Assembly (NCBI RefSeq): GCF_029784165.1
Contig: NC_073694.1
Span: forward strand, 79,627,497 to 79,691,496
Origin: Wyeomyia smithii
Lineage: Eukaryota > Arthropoda > Insecta > Diptera > Culicidae
DNA: 64,000 bases
Direction: 5' to 3'
Part shown: positions 23,261 through 35,789 of the stretch, piece after piece
How the letters are laid out: each line of letters starts with the position of its first letter
Position numbering within the stretch: position 1 is the stretch's first letter
Notes under the pieces: generated by a model
Databases searched by the model: none
Told to the model about the DNA's origin: nothing
What the model saw: only the letters and a program-made list of their open reading frames with translations
Position numbers and translations under genes: made by a program

Positions 23261-24100
23261 GAAGGTGCATCGGCAAAAACCGCCAAAAACGTAATAACGG
23301 GCGGAAGGCAATTTTAAGATGTAAGAAAGACATAGTATCAAAGATATCAAGCATGTAAATAAAATTAAAGTTAGCCAAACCACTGTCAGTTGATTATGAA
23401 CGTTACTTTATAGTTACATGTTCAATAAGTTCTGTAATGTCATGGCATTGCCAGTAAAATTAAGTTGTCAAGTGATGGAATAAGGCAGTACCCGTTGTAA
23501 TTTATTGATGATAGACTATGGAAACGTCAAGAACATGATGGGGATTATAAACCTTTTTGCTCGAGAAAATAAACAGTTTGTTTTTTTTTAAGTGTAGTAC
23601 AGTTATTCGATTGCAAAAAGTTGTTTGATTATTAAAAAATCAATTACGATCAAAGACGTTAATAACGAACATTTATAAAAATTGAAGATAACCGGCTGTA
23701 ACTCGGCAAAACCATTTTATGCAAAACACCATATCGAGTTTCAAGTTTAGCTTATGGCGCCGTGACGAGCCGCACTTGCTGCACATGTTCTACCCCAAAT
23801 CAATTCTTTAAGTATACTACGACGGTCAAGATGTGCGGGGAAAGCGATAGTTATTTTGCTGATACGTGAAAATTTTAGTTGTTTCAAAAAAATCTACAGT
23901 ATAGGGTAAATACATTTCCGACGGGTGACATTCAAATTTCGATTCAAGCTCAACAATTATACCTGAAATTTTTTACGATAAATTATTCATGGTTAGAAAT
24001 TTGACCAATTTGAGATTGATCTTTGATATGCAATACAGTTTGTGTCAATTGTGTTATAGTTGATGAGTAATAAGAGTTGCCGGGATCGGGTTAAGCTATT
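23261..24100. other. No gene or known repeat recognised
   Basis: AT-rich DNA without long frames, TIRs or splice-bounded exons that I can support. It ends at the poly-T tail of the retrotransposon at 24104. Confidence 0.5.
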
Positions 24101-24103
24101 GGT

Positions 24104-27100
24104 CATTTTTTTTTTGTTCATCTATAATTTATTGGACACGGCACAAATACAATTTAATGTTTAACGGCGCCAATTATATCTGGTAGCTTACTTTCTAAAG
24201 TATCTTAATAACTAAAAGCAAATTTTTTATCCTCGCTGCCGACTACGAGCTGAAACTAAATGTAACTTAAAGCTATAATATTTTGCATTAAAAGCACTGG
24301 TTTACTGTATGATGGTTTTCATTGCCATAGGTAAGCGCATGTTCCGCTGCTGGGCCAAGATATTACGGACTGGCATATTGGGTTGTCTCCCTCGGGCCTT
24401 GAGAGTATCGTGCGGGTCTGATTGCTGTTTCCGGATCCGGGGTCTTAACGTGTTCTTGTCGTTAGGCTGGATGCAGGCGGAAGGGGGTAGGACTAAACTG
24501 GGGCGTGGATGGATTTCAGGAAAACGTATATAAGGGACATGTAGGATAGGTCACGGCTCGCCAAGACATCACGAACAGGAACAGCCGACTGCCTACCTTC
24601 GGCCTGCAGGGAAGCTATTAATTTAGACCTGGCGTTACGGTGTACAGGGCATGACCAAACAACGTGCTCTATGTCGTGATAACCTTCACCACAGGCACAG
24701 ATACCACTTTCCCCGAGCCCAACACGACGGAGATGCGCGTCAAATCTATAGTGATTGGACATAAGCCGGGACATCACGCAAATGAAATCCCGACCTACAT
24801 CCAACCCCTTGAACCACGGGCTCGTCGACACCTTGGGGATTATGGAATGTAACCACCTTCCCAGTTCCCCTCTGGTCCAAGCATTTTGCCAACTGATGAT
24901 CGTATTCTGACGTTCAAATGAGAAAAATTCATTAAAGGCAATTGGTCTTTCATAAATTCCACCGTTTGTTGCGCCCACCTTAGCCAAAGAGTCCGCTTTC
25001 TCATTGCCCGGTATCGAGCAGTGAGAAGGGACCCACGCTAAGGTAATCTGATACGATTTTTCGGATAAAGCACTCAGATGTTCCCGTATTTTCCCCAGGA
25101 AATACGGAGAGTGCTTAACATCTTTCATCGATCGGAGAGCCTCAATGGAACTGAGACTGTCCGTAAAGATGAAATAATGGTCCGTGGGCATTTTTTCGAA
25201 AATCCCTAGGGTGTACTGAATTGCAGCCAATTCTGCGACGTAAACAGAAGCAGGATTATCAAGCTTATGGGAGACGGTTAAATTGTTATTGAAAATACCG
25301 AAGCCAGTGGAACCATCAAGAAGTGATCCGTCAGTGTAGAACATACTGTCGCAGTTGATGTTTCGATATTTATTGGAAAAAATTTTGGGGATCTGCTGCA
25401 CGCGTAAATGATCCGGGATTCCACGAGTTTCTTCTATCATGGATGTATCGAAAAACACAGTAGAATCAGAAGTATTTGATAAGTCGACACGATTTGGAAT
25501 ATTCGAAGAAGGGTTAATATTTTGGGACATGTGATTGAAATACAATGTCATAAAACGGGTTTGAGAATTAAGTTCGATTAACCTTTCAAAATTTTCAATC
25601 ACAGGACGGTTCAAGACCTCACATTTGATAAGAATGCGAGAATACAGGCTCCAGAATCGGTTTTTCAATGATAGTACTCCAGCTAAGACCTCCAAACTCA
25701 TCGTATGGGTCGACTGCATGCAACCCAAGGCGATACGCAAACAACGATATTGTATTCGCTCCAGTTTGATCAAATGTGTGTTTGCTGCGGAGCGGAAGCA
25801 GAAACACCCGTACTCAATGACAGACAATATCGTTGTTTGGTAAAGCCTTATAAGGTCTCCTGGATGGGCTCCCCACCATTGTCCGGTTATTGTACGAAGA
25901 AAATTCACTCTTTGTTGACATTTTTTCATCAGATACCTAACCTGACAACCCCAGGTGCCTTTAGAGTCGAACCAGACACTAAGATATTTGTGTACCAAAA
26001 CCTGAGAAATCGTTTTACCCATTGATTGTATTTGAAGCTGAGCAGGTTCATGCTTCCTAGAAAAAACTACTATCTCAGTCTTCTCCGGAGAGAATTCGAT
26101 ACCTAGCTGTAAAGCCCAAGCAGACAAATTGTCCAAGGTATCTTGCAATGGTCCTTGCAAATCGGCAGCTTTGGCTCCTGTAACAGAGATTACACTGTCG
26201 TCTGCAAGTTGTCTTATCGTGCATGAATTTGCCAGACATTCGTCGATGTCATTTACATGAAGGTTGTAAAGAAGGGGGCTTAAACATGAGCCCTGGGGAA
26301 GACCCATGTAGCTAATGCGAAAAGTTGCCAAATCGCCGTGCGTAAAATGCATGTGCTTTTCGGACAGCAAATTGTGCAAAAAATTGTTCAAAATTGGAGA
26401 AAATCCTTGTCGGTGAAGTTTACCCGAAAGAATGTCAATAGAAACGGAATCAAAAGCCCCCTTAATGTCCAAGAACGTAGACGCCATTTGTTCTTTGCGA
26501 GCATACGCCAGCTGAATATCTGTTGAAAGCAACGCAAGACAATCATTCGTCCCTTTGGCACGGCGGATGCCAAATTGAGTATCTGATAGTAGACCATTTG
26601 ATTCGACTCAATGGTCTAAACGACGGAGTATCATTTTTTCCATCAATTTCCGGATACAGGATAGCATTGCAATCGGCCTATAAGAGTTGTGATCAGAAGC
26701 TGGTTTCCCTGGTTTTTGGATGGCGATCACCTTCACTTGCCTCCAATCCTGCGGTACAATGTTTTGCTCCAGGAACTTATTGAACAAGTTCAACAAGTGC
26801 TTCTGGCATTGCCGGGTAGATTCTTCAACAAGTTGAATTTGATTCTATCTAACCCAGGCGCGTTATTGTTACAGGACAGGAGGGCAACTGAAAATTCTGC
26901 CATCGTAAAAGGTGATTCTATCGCGTCGTGGCCCGGAGACGCATCGCGAACAATGTTTTGCTCAGGAACAGAGTCCGGACATACTTTCCTGGCAAAATCA
27001 AATATCCACCGACTTGAAGACTCCTCGCTTTCGTTGACCGTTACGCGATTCCGCATTCTTCGGGCTGTGTTCCAAAGAGTGCTCATCGATGTCTCCCTCG

Positions 27101-29345
27101 ACGTCTCGTTCACGAACCGACGCCAATATCCGCGTTTCTTTGCTTTAGCCAGGCTTTTAAGCTTGGTATTAAGCTCCGAATACCGAATATAGTCGTCGGG
27201 TATACCTCCCTTCTGGAAGGCCAAAAACGCGTCGGATCTTTGCGTGTAGACATCGGAGCACTCTTTGTCCCACCACGGAGTTGGAGGCCGCTCTTAAATC
27301 GTTACGCCGGGATATTTCTTCGTTTGGGCTTGCAACGCGGCGTCGAGGATTAAGCCCGCGAGGAGGTTGTATTCTTCAAGTGGTGGGTGATGTTGAATCG
27401 ACTCGACTGCTTTTGAAATCATTTCCTCGTATAACTTCCAATCGACATTCCGTGTGAGGTCATACGGAATGTCAATTGGTCGCATGCGAGTTGAACCGTT
27501 AGTAATTGAAATAAGAATGCTCTGGGAGGAATATATATTGAGGCAATACAAAGCTCTTTACCTTGTATTGTCATTTGACATGCGACAACTTCGATGCCAG
27601 GAATCGAGGGGAGGTTAATACGATAAAAAGAATAGCACTTTTTAATCCCTAAAAGTACTCCTCCATATGGGGTGTCTCGATCAAGGCGAATAATATTTAA
27701 ATCATGGAAGTTGAGATCAATATTTGAAGTAAGCCAAGTTTCACAAAGGGAAAATGCATCGCATTTGTTTCTATTCATTAAAACTTTAAATGAATCCATT
27801 TTTGGTAAAATACTTCTACAATTCCACTGTAAGACAGAGATAGAATCCTTCGTATACGCAGATGAATTAGGCATCGAAGGATACAATCGCTGCAAGGAGG
27901 GCCATTGGGCAGTCAACTGCTTCAAAAATGATCTAACTGTTGGGAGGAATGCTGTAAGAAAAATTTTAATTGGATCGGGTACATTGAAAGTTTCAAAAAT
28001 CCAGTCCACAATGTCAGAAAATTTCACTAATCCAGAGTTTGTTTCATCAACTGGGAGTGCAAAAGGAACAACTGGGGTTTTAGATGTTCCTGGCAGTGCT
28101 GGGAACTCCTTCTGGGACTTGAAATTTGCAAGCCCAGGAGGAGTTTGCTTCGGTTTTTCCGCAGCACTGCTTGGTTTGTTTGTAACTTTCATTTCACTTT
28201 GGGAAATCTTAGGACCTTTTCGGGGAAGTTTAGAAGAGGAAATTTTTTTCCTCTTTCTAGACGCCCCAGGATTGGCATAAGTTGTTCCCGCTGGTGAATC
28301 GTTAGAATCGGTTTCATCAGAGGACAACAGATCAAAGGGGTTCGATGTTATGGTAGAAGTGGTCACGGTATTCTGACGGAGTGTACACTTTTGTGCTGTT
28401 GACAAGAGACACAGACCGCAATTGCTTGCAATCTATGATCTTTACCTTTACGTCGTGACACAAAGCATTTTTGAAGCAGCCAAAACCGCTTGCCAAGATA
28501 CACTCGACCGACAGACTCGAATCGGTTATGACACCGTCGATCTCTACGTCTCGTGCGGGTATATAAACGCGATACTCGCGTGTGAAAAGCTCGGAGCGAG
28601 CAATAGCGTTGGCCTGTTCCAGGTCGCTGACCACGACACGGAGCTTGTTGGGTCTGACCTTGGAGATTTCGGTCACTGCCTTGTACCCCTCCGTCAGGTC
28701 TTTCGAAATCTGCAGGATGTTTAACGGTTTCGATTTCGGTCCTGCTTTTGGCCGAAAGAAAACAGTAAAGCTGCCCTGAGATCCGTCCGGGTAAAGCCTG
28801 GGGCGAGGGGGGACTGGAGAATTAACAGAGGAAGGGTTGGCAGGAGGGACAGGGTCGGAGGGGTTCGGGGATGGTGGCACGGGAGGCTAGGGATCTACAT
28901 CCATCGCGCTAAATCTAGCGCACTAGCGCCGACAGAACACGTACCTCTTTACTTCTCCTTTCAGCAGGGTTGGTTGTCCGAACGGTCGAAGCTGCAGCCG
29001 TTACAGCCAGCAGCACCAATACAGCAGCTCCAAACAGCCACCAGCAGCGAGCCGGGTGTGTGATCACTCAGCACAGCGGCACAACTCGCTGTCAACTGTT
29101 GGCTTCTTCTTTTTCCTCCTTTGTGTTGAGATTCTCGTCCACTGCTGTAGCACAAATCACTTAGCAGCCAAATCGGCTTACGCACCATCAAACAGCCACG
29201 ATGCGAAACAGTTGCACAAAGGCGGGCGACCTTGAACCTTCACTCGACCAGGCAAACAATGCCAACACTTGCTCGCGCGTTTTTTTTTATATTCTATCGG
29301 AGCGATCACCAAACACGTCCTATACTGATGCGTGTTCGGCACAGA
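24104..29345 (-). mobile_element. I-group non-LTR retrotransposon copy 1 (internally deleted)
   Basis: Runs on the minus strand from a 5' UTR (about 28905-29345), through gag, endonuclease, RT, RNase H and a zinc tail, to a 3' UTR and an A-rich tail (plus-strand T10 at about 24107-24116). It is closely similar to the copy at 58950 over 4.5 kb, including both UTRs. The 5' boundary is placed where the upstream hAT pseudogene stops matching its domain, near 29345, and is approximate. No target duplication was found. Confidence 0.8.
24493..28904 (-). pseudogene. gag-pol of I-group element, copy 1, multiply broken
   Basis: The ATG at 28904 is followed by a TAG at codon 6 (28887-28889), where copy 2 has TCG. 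The gag N-part continues to about 28360, where a deletion removes the three zinc knuckles (copy 2 residues ~176-288) and shifts frame. Gag tail then runs without a stop into the endonuclease N-half (VLQWNCRSIL...LCETWLTSN...IASIYIPP), showing a single fused frame. A second deletion near 27525 removes the rest of the endonuclease. Later defects versus copy 2 are a TAA near 27293, a 1-bp loss near 26800 and a TGA near 26610. From 26532 to 24493 the RT core (FLDIKGAFDS, GLPQGSCLSPLLYN, LADD), RNase H (TDGS, AELAA, TDS) and zinc tail are open. Confidence 0.85.
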
Positions 29346-29667
29346 ATGTGAGAGACTTGTGTTGCTGGAATTGATAAAATAGCGAGGGCTAACTCCGAAA
29401 GCTCAGGATGCGAATCTTTCCGTTCTTTCCAGTGCTTCCATACGTCAAAACTATGTGGTTTATGTGATTCAAAACCAAAGAGCTGACTTGTTTTTCAAGT
29501 TTGCTCTCTGAGGATTCAGAACCGGTAGATGGGAGCGAACCTCCAAAGAGGTTTGTCATAAAATTGTCTAAATTTGATGTGTTTTTATTTTCGGCAGGAA
29601 CGGTTGCATCCAATGGTTGTTTAGGTTTAACAGATTTATTTCGCTCATATGTATCAAAGATGAAACG

Positions 29668-29725
29668 CTATAAAAAAAATTGTTAGCGTGATCAAAAAAT
29701 AGATAAAAAAGATTGATTGGTATAC
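29668..29725 (-). other. 58-bp intron of hAT transposase
   Basis: Donor GTATACC at 29725 and acceptor TTTTTTTATAG ending at 29668. Splicing joins EEKQEAK to RFIFDTYER in phase 0. Confidence 0.72.
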
Positions 29726-30033
29726 TTTAGCCTCTTGCTTTTCTTCTAGAGAGAGAACAGTTGAAGACAAATAGTTTAGTCTCGGGTCAATTAACAAAGC
29801 AGCTTTAAATGGTAAATTTTCGCGGAGCAGTTCGAGTCTCCTATTCAGCGATGCTACCAAAGATTCAGCTAAGTCACTTGAGGTAAGCTGCTTTAGTTCC
29901 ATTATGCACCGAAGCCATTCGATAAAAAACTCCGACAAAGTTATATGTTTCGCCTGCATCAACTTAGTGCAGATATAAACGGGGTGTAAAGCAGTTTTGA
30001 ATTCGGGAATAAAATTCCAGAATTTCGATAGAT

Positions 30034-30091
30034 CTAAAATTGATAAATAAATAATTTAAAAAAAAAATGGTAATGATTCAAGGTATCTTAC
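30034..30091 (-). other. 58-bp intron of hAT transposase
   Basis: Donor GTAAGATACC at 30091 and acceptor CAATTTTAG ending at 30034. Removing it joins FSEL-D-LSKFWNF in frame. Confidence 0.75.
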
Positions 30092-30613
30092 CAAGCTCGC
30101 TGAACTTTTTTCCTAGATCTCTATTAAATTTTTCATTTTCGTAGAAATTGACGATCATTTCGTAAATTCCTCCCCACCTAGTTATCGCGTACAGCGGTGG
30201 AAGAGGAACGTTCTCCATCTCAAACGAAGGTTTGTATGAAGCTTTTCTGCAGTTTTTCGCAACTTTCGTAATGCTGCGTATATGGTCGTCGTTCGGTTTC
30301 ACCACATCAACCACCGCCAATTGCAGAGTGTGGACGGAACGCCGAACTAAATTTACAGTCGGGGCAAACTCCTCAATAATATCACCCAAAAAGTCCTCAT
30401 TATCGTTTTCATCGACGCTCTCAAGCATGGATTGTTGAAGCTTTGATGCGTGCATATCTTGGTCTAGCTGTCTAACAGCTGCCAACATATTTGCCCCATT
30501 ATCGCAGGTTACACTAATGATTTGTTCAGAAGTGATATCGTACGCTACAAGAATTTCTTGAATTTTCTGCTTGATAACAATGGCTGTTTGCCTCTCCGTC
30601 AGCTCGAGCATTG

Positions 30614-31194
30614 CTATTTAGAATAATAACAATAAAATAATAAAAATTATATAGTTTAATATGATATAACATAATGTCGATGATGCTCATAATTCATTAA
30701 TTATCAATAATAATAATAATATATTAAAAATTGTAATTGAATTGTAATTATAATAATAAAATAAATAATCATTAAATTGAATTTCTAATAATTTATTTCA
30801 CCATTATCAAATTGCAAGAGTATGTCAAAAATCGATGATTGTTTTCCAAATAACATTTTGTTTCAAAATTAATTCTTGCCTATATGGCGTCTCAAATTTA
30901 TTTTTTAACATTTTATTGAAACGAGCTCGGAATTATTCACATATAAACCTACATGCCGTTTCATGAGATCAATAAGTGAACTACAGCATATTGTTAACAT
31001 CGACATGTCGTCTGGAAATTAAAAAAAAACAGACTAAGTTTATATTTAGGATGACAACTTCATGATTGCTAATTTATTGTATTTCTGTTTTAAATTCAAT
31101 GTATTTTAATATTAATATGGCGAAAAATTATGTATGCAAAGTTGCTTAGTTAGTAAGGCTATGTCATTGTTTAGGAATTCTTGTGTGTGCTTAC
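30614..31194 (-). other. 581-bp AT-rich intron of hAT transposase
   Basis: Donor GTAAGCAC at 31194 and acceptor TTCTAAATAG ending at 30614. Joining gives VIRTL-A-MLELTERQT. It is highly AT-rich, with ATA/AAT runs near 30640-30770 and no other feature. Confidence 0.65.
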
Positions 31195-31707
31195 CAAGAG
31201 TTCGGATTACTACTTCTGCGCCATTCCAGAACAGAACATTAACGCCCAGTATGTGGCGGCCATATCGAGAAGCCGAATCAATTTTTATTGATACCAACTT
31301 CGACTTAACCTCTTCGCGAATCCGTTCCTTTATTTTTCTTGCACATACGTCTAGATGATCAACAACTTTCTTGACGTTCAGCTTCATACCTAGCGAATTA
31401 CATATCGGGTCAAGTAGCATCTTGAGTCCTTTTGATTCCACTTTCTTAAGAGGCATATGCTCTTCTCCTATCAATCGTATTACTGCTTCAACAACGGTTT
31501 GATGGTCTATGGTGACAGCAACTTTTCCAACACGTCGTGTCTTCGTTGGCACTTCGCCGTCATTTTTGAACAAGCCGCGCACGCGTGCTAGCTCAGTAAG
31601 CTCGCATCTCAAATGGCGTATAAAATTTCCGCAGTCTAATCTCTGGGGCTTTTGTTTATATCCACATTTCGAGTTGCCTTCAATGCGACAACATAAAAAT
31701 CACAGGA

Positions 31708-32754
31708 GGGTTGTGTGCAAAGCCACGCTCGCAAGGTTGAAGTAGAATACTTTTACAAGAAAGATAACCCGGCTGCTTGCGTGTCAGTCATTTTGAAATC
31801 GGATTTGTTTCGTATATACCGCTTGCAGTATAGCACAGTAGCACAGTATTAACAAATCGTAATAAACATCACACTGCTGTGCATTTGCAGCAGCATCAAA
31901 CCTCAGTTGCAGTTTATTAATAACTATTCATTATGCTTTTCCAAAACCATTAAGTAGCCTTGAAAAAGGCCGATTGCTGCAATTGCAATTTTCATTCAAT
32001 TATTGCATAAATGCTTCATGGTCAGATATACCCGCTGCAACTACTACGCTATTCGTAGCCATGCCACAGTTGTGGCCGCTATACGCTGCCATTGGTATCC
32101 ACTGTCCCTGCATCAGCTGGCCCAGCTGCTATCAATACTGGCACAACTCAAAATTCATAGTTTCGAGAAAAACGCGTTTGAAAATTTGCGTCAAAAATTT
32201 CTTTTTTTCATTTTCGTGAAAAAATCCAATTTAAGATTTCCCATATTTACTGAACTTGTTTGGGTCTATCATGTGCATGTAATAAGCAAGTAATAAGAAT
32301 TGTAACCCCATTTTTCTGTCTTTTAAGGGATATTTTAGATTTGTGCAATAAAGGCACATCCACTAATATTTCTGAAAATATTGTGAATTTTGAAACGGGT
32401 CTTTGTGAGATGAAACTTCATAGTATTTGGCATCGTTTGCCATCAATAACTCAAAACTGCAAAATTTTGAGTTGTGCCAGTTTTGAATTCAACTGACGAT
32501 ATAACCACCAATCAGAGGTCGAATTTTTCGTTTTGACAAGACTTGAATAAAATAATAAAATTACAATTTCTTTATTTGGGAAGAATCTTAGAAGATTTTC
32601 CAATCTATTGCTCCAAGGATGAAGGAAATCCATTGAATACTAACCGATTTATTAGCATTTGAAATTGGACATATTTTTCACTTTTTTCGGTTTTAGATTT
32701 TCATTTCACATCCCTTTGTAGCCGAACTTCCTGAGAGAAGTATTCTACTTCAAA
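31708..32754. mobile_element. Rep-D TIR element, copy 1
   Basis: The left end TTGAAGTAGAATACTTTT (31737) and right end AAGTATTCTACTTCAA (32738-32753) form a 16-bp TIR. A conserved leader outside the left TIR (GTTGTGTGCAAAGCCACG) recurs at 44991 and, reversed, at 55838, so the true element may start earlier. The right half carries the Rep-D block ACCAATCAGAGGTCGAATTT. No protein domain was found, and no target duplication is clear. Confidence 0.6.
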
Positions 32755-33855
32755 AGACAATTTCCACGTGTTGTAACGTGCTGGAGCACGAAATCTATGT
32801 CTGTGATAGGGAACCTTCACGTTCACGAGGTATGACTGGAGAAACGCGTCTGATAATGCGGTAAAATTTTTAATGTCTTTTTGTGCAAATTATTGTGCTC
32901 AGACAAAAACTTATTTTGAATTGGATGAATTTTTAGTGAATAAACGTTAACCGTTTGTTATTCAAAGTTGGTCATGTTGATCGCAGCCTTTGCGCTGCCC
33001 CTACAGTGGGGGGTTCACTAAATAAAGTAAAAGTAAAAATTAGACAACTACAACAGAATTTTATTGCATCCCGCACAGAATGTCTGCTTGTGTTGATGCC
33101 AGAAAATTATTAACCTTCAATTATTTGTTTATTTGCCTTGAAAAAAGCATTTTGCGGTACAAAATCGGTTACTGATTACTACTTTTGAGCTGCCCTAACA
33201 TTGGGGGAATTAAGATACACGGACAACATGCACTGTGGAAGCTATTTTACATTCAGTAAATTCGACGGGTGCGACAGATTTAAATTGCTAGGATGCAACA
33301 CAGAATGCTTGCTTGCGTTGACAAAAATTATTAACTTTCAATGACTTGTTTATTTGCCTTGAAAAAGGCATTTTGATGTACAAAATTGGATTTCCTGATG
33401 GAAATCTTCATGCTGCCCCAACACGCCTTTGCGTGTTGCTAAGGAAGGACGACTGCTGTTGTCGCTGTCTAGAACTATTATGAGCGGCTCCGGCTGAAAC
33501 AGGTTCTTATATTGGCCAAATAGCATGTTTTCAATTGCAAGGTATATGATCCTGTCGACCGTGCTTGGGAAGCAAGCATATAACGACCAATCAGAGGTCG
33601 AATTTTTCGTTTTGACAATGCTTGACTATTTTCAATAGTTCAATAGTGTGAATAATAAAATTACAATTATCTTATTTTGGGTAGAATCTTAGATTTTCCA
33701 ATCTATTGCTGCAAGAACGAAGGAAATCCATCGAATACTAACCGATTTATTAGCATTTGAAATTGGACATATTTTTCACTTTTTTTAGGTTTTAGATTTT
33801 CACTCCACATCCCTATGTAGCCGAACTTCGTGAGAGAAGTATTCTACTTCAAAAT
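32755..33855. mobile_element. Rep-D, second copy with internal duplication
   Basis: Ends with the same TIR AAGTATTCTACTTCAA (33836-33851). Two internal copies of a ~110-bp module (33060-33170 and 33285-33390) share TTTGTTTATTTGCCTTGAAA and GTACAAAAT. It contains, on the reverse strand, the promoter-like block (about 33470-33620). There is no coding capacity I can support. Confidence 0.55.
33470..33620 (-). promoter_or_regulatory. Promoter-like block shared by Rep-D copies
   Basis: On the minus strand: GACCTCTGATTGGTCGTTAT (CCAAT-box-like) and, about 100 bp downstream, GCCAATATAAGAACCTGTTT (TATA-like), then GCTCATAATAG. The spacing and text recur at 54420-54540 (CTCATATAAGAGCCTGTTTC) and 55090-55240 (ACTATAAGAGCCTGTTTCCG). 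Conservation of this segment among diverged copies suggests it drives transcription. That is inference; no transcript is visible. Confidence 0.4.
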
Positions 33856-33859
33856 CCTT

Positions 33860-35780
33860 TTTCTAAGGTCATGCATTCCTCCGGGATACTTCTGAATGTC
33901 TTTTTTTATCACCTGCGCCCTCGGCATACCCTGCATCACTCTTATGTGATGCAACACTATTTAAACACGTTTCACTCAACAAGCTCATATTAGAACTCAA
34001 ATCTTCCATTTGAAAATCTTTTTGCTTTCAAGATTATTCACAAACAAATCCGCTTCCGATTGACTAATAACCTTTTATCTACTGACATAAGCTTTACAAT
34101 GAAAACAATGAAACTTAAACGACAGGCATGCTATGATGGAAAAAAAAATCAATGACCATTTCGCTATGTCACGAAGCATGTACCTGAGTTCAAATGTAAC
34201 GCGACAAAACAGCATGCGTTGCATCGCGCACAGGCGAGAAAAGCAACTGTAATGTAATCACTGAAATGCATGGAGAACGCAACGGCAACGTTGCAAGTCG
34301 CACAATTTTATTTTTGCCGGCTGTTACGTTTTGGTTGGTGTTACTACTGTTGCTTGAGAAGAAGCACTGATGTCGCCCAACGGCTGTCGTAGTACTGTAC
34401 ATTTTCTAAGGCTGCGTGTAAGCAAGCGGGCTCCCGAGGGCTCACGAAGTCGGGAACGCTCGAGCCTGGGTTTGCCGAATCTTCCGATGGTCTGTTTCAT
34501 TTAAAACACTGGGGGTTTTACGTTTTGTATAAGCACTGAAGGGCAATGAAAATTCTCTCCGTGGCATCGCTTGACACACACACGCGGTGGTGTGGTGGGC
34601 TCAGACATGCCTGGCTTCACCTTTCGCAACCTTGCCGTCATCATCAAATTACCAGTACATAAATTAGTTCGACTTTCGTTCACGCGCAGCGACAATCGTG
34701 TCTGCTGCATACTGCAAGAGTCAGGTATCTTGTTCTAGTCATTTTTTGGTTTCTGAGATATTTCAATATTGTGTTTGGGGAGTTTCAGTTTTTCATGAAA
34801 GTAGGTATGTTTTTTGTGAGTTATTTGCGTGTCTCCAGCAACAAACTTAATTTGTGGAAATGTACAATCGATATAACACAATTTGCTAACCTACCGAGCA
34901 TCTACTGTACTCACGATCAAAATGATATGGAGTGAGAAGTGATAGAAGCTAGATCTATGCGACGCCGGTCTACAATGGTAGCGTCGTCGTAGGGTGTTTA
35001 CATCTAAAACAATATCGATCAAAAAGTAGAAACGTGTCGCATAGAAAATTTTATTAATTTGCCTATATTCACCGTGAAATAATATTAAAATAATACTTGA
35101 AATGAAGAAAATACTACCCACAGATTTGTTACATTTGGTATGTGGTAATTGATAGAAATGAATTCAAATTACACTGCTTATATTTAGGTTATAAAATACT
35201 GAAGACAACACACATTAAATACATGAAAGTTCCTTAAACTAGTGACTAGAAGAGTAGGCAAACGCCATGACTAGAATAACTCGTGTCAGAACATTGACAA
35301 TTAATTCTTGAAAAATCCTTATTGCATTCGTGTCAAGAGGTGAAGAAAAAAACTATCAAATTGTAAGTAAATACGCATTATGAAGTGATTTGAAATAATT
35401 TGAATAATAAAACTTGCAGCTAGAGCTGCATTGAAGCTGCTCCAAAACCGGTGGTGTAATTTCTTTAAAAAATTCCCGAACACAATTCATTCCTTGACAT
35501 AAAAAAAACACTATCACTTTTGTGTTTCCAGACAGACTGATTCTTTATCCGTAGTTACAAAAAGTATCTGAAAAAGAATAAAATTAGATCTTTAAGACAG
35601 TGGTTTAAACAAAGTCATTAAATACGTACAATATTTTCAGCTTTCATTGTCTAGTGGCTACTTTTTCTACCGCCGGTCGAATTCAACATTTTCGAGACGA
35701 TCTCCAAAAGGTTTATTTAGCGTTACGTCGTTTTGCGTTACGTAATTTTAGGGACGAGGTCATACGTTACTTATAAGGAG
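33860..35780. other. No gene or known repeat recognised
   Basis: GC-richer segments (34190-34480) give short frames without domains. A GCGTTACGTAAT-containing stretch near 35720-35770 looks like a decayed relative of the MITE at 1059. Confidence 0.45.
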
Positions 35781-35789
35781 CCTATACAC

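Larger units (their letters stand above)
29345..31690 (-). pseudogene. hAT transposase gene, four exons, 3'-truncated
   Basis: Spliced reading joins four exons in one frame. Exon 1 (about 31690-31195) has a BED-like finger (KCGYKQ...LDCGNFIRHLRCEL), then a long helical region; donor G|GTAAGC. Exon 2 (30613-30092) has VTCDNGANMLAAV, SVHTLQLAVVD and ITRWGGIYEMI, typical hAT catalytic-core motifs; donor G|GTAAGA. Exon 3 (30033-29726) starts DLSKFWNFIPEF. Exon 4 (29667-about 29345) starts RFIFDTYERNK and reaches the dimerisation region FDVWKHW...HPELSELALAILSIP, but only after a 1-bp frame change near 29450. The sequence stops before the expected ERxFS block, where the I-group element begins. Introns are 581, 58 and 58 bp. 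Confidence 0.82.

Noticed and set aside
24104..24130. Target duplication for I-group copy 1
   Set aside because: No matching direct repeat could be found near the presumed 5' boundary (about 29345), so none is claimed.
26689..27192. 167-codon plus-strand frame (and its counterpart at 61576-62049)
   Set aside because: It is antisense to the retrotransposon pol frame.
34190..34710. Two minus-strand frames in a GC-richer stretch
   Set aside because: No recognisable domain, start context or splice-site pattern; left as unassigned DNA.
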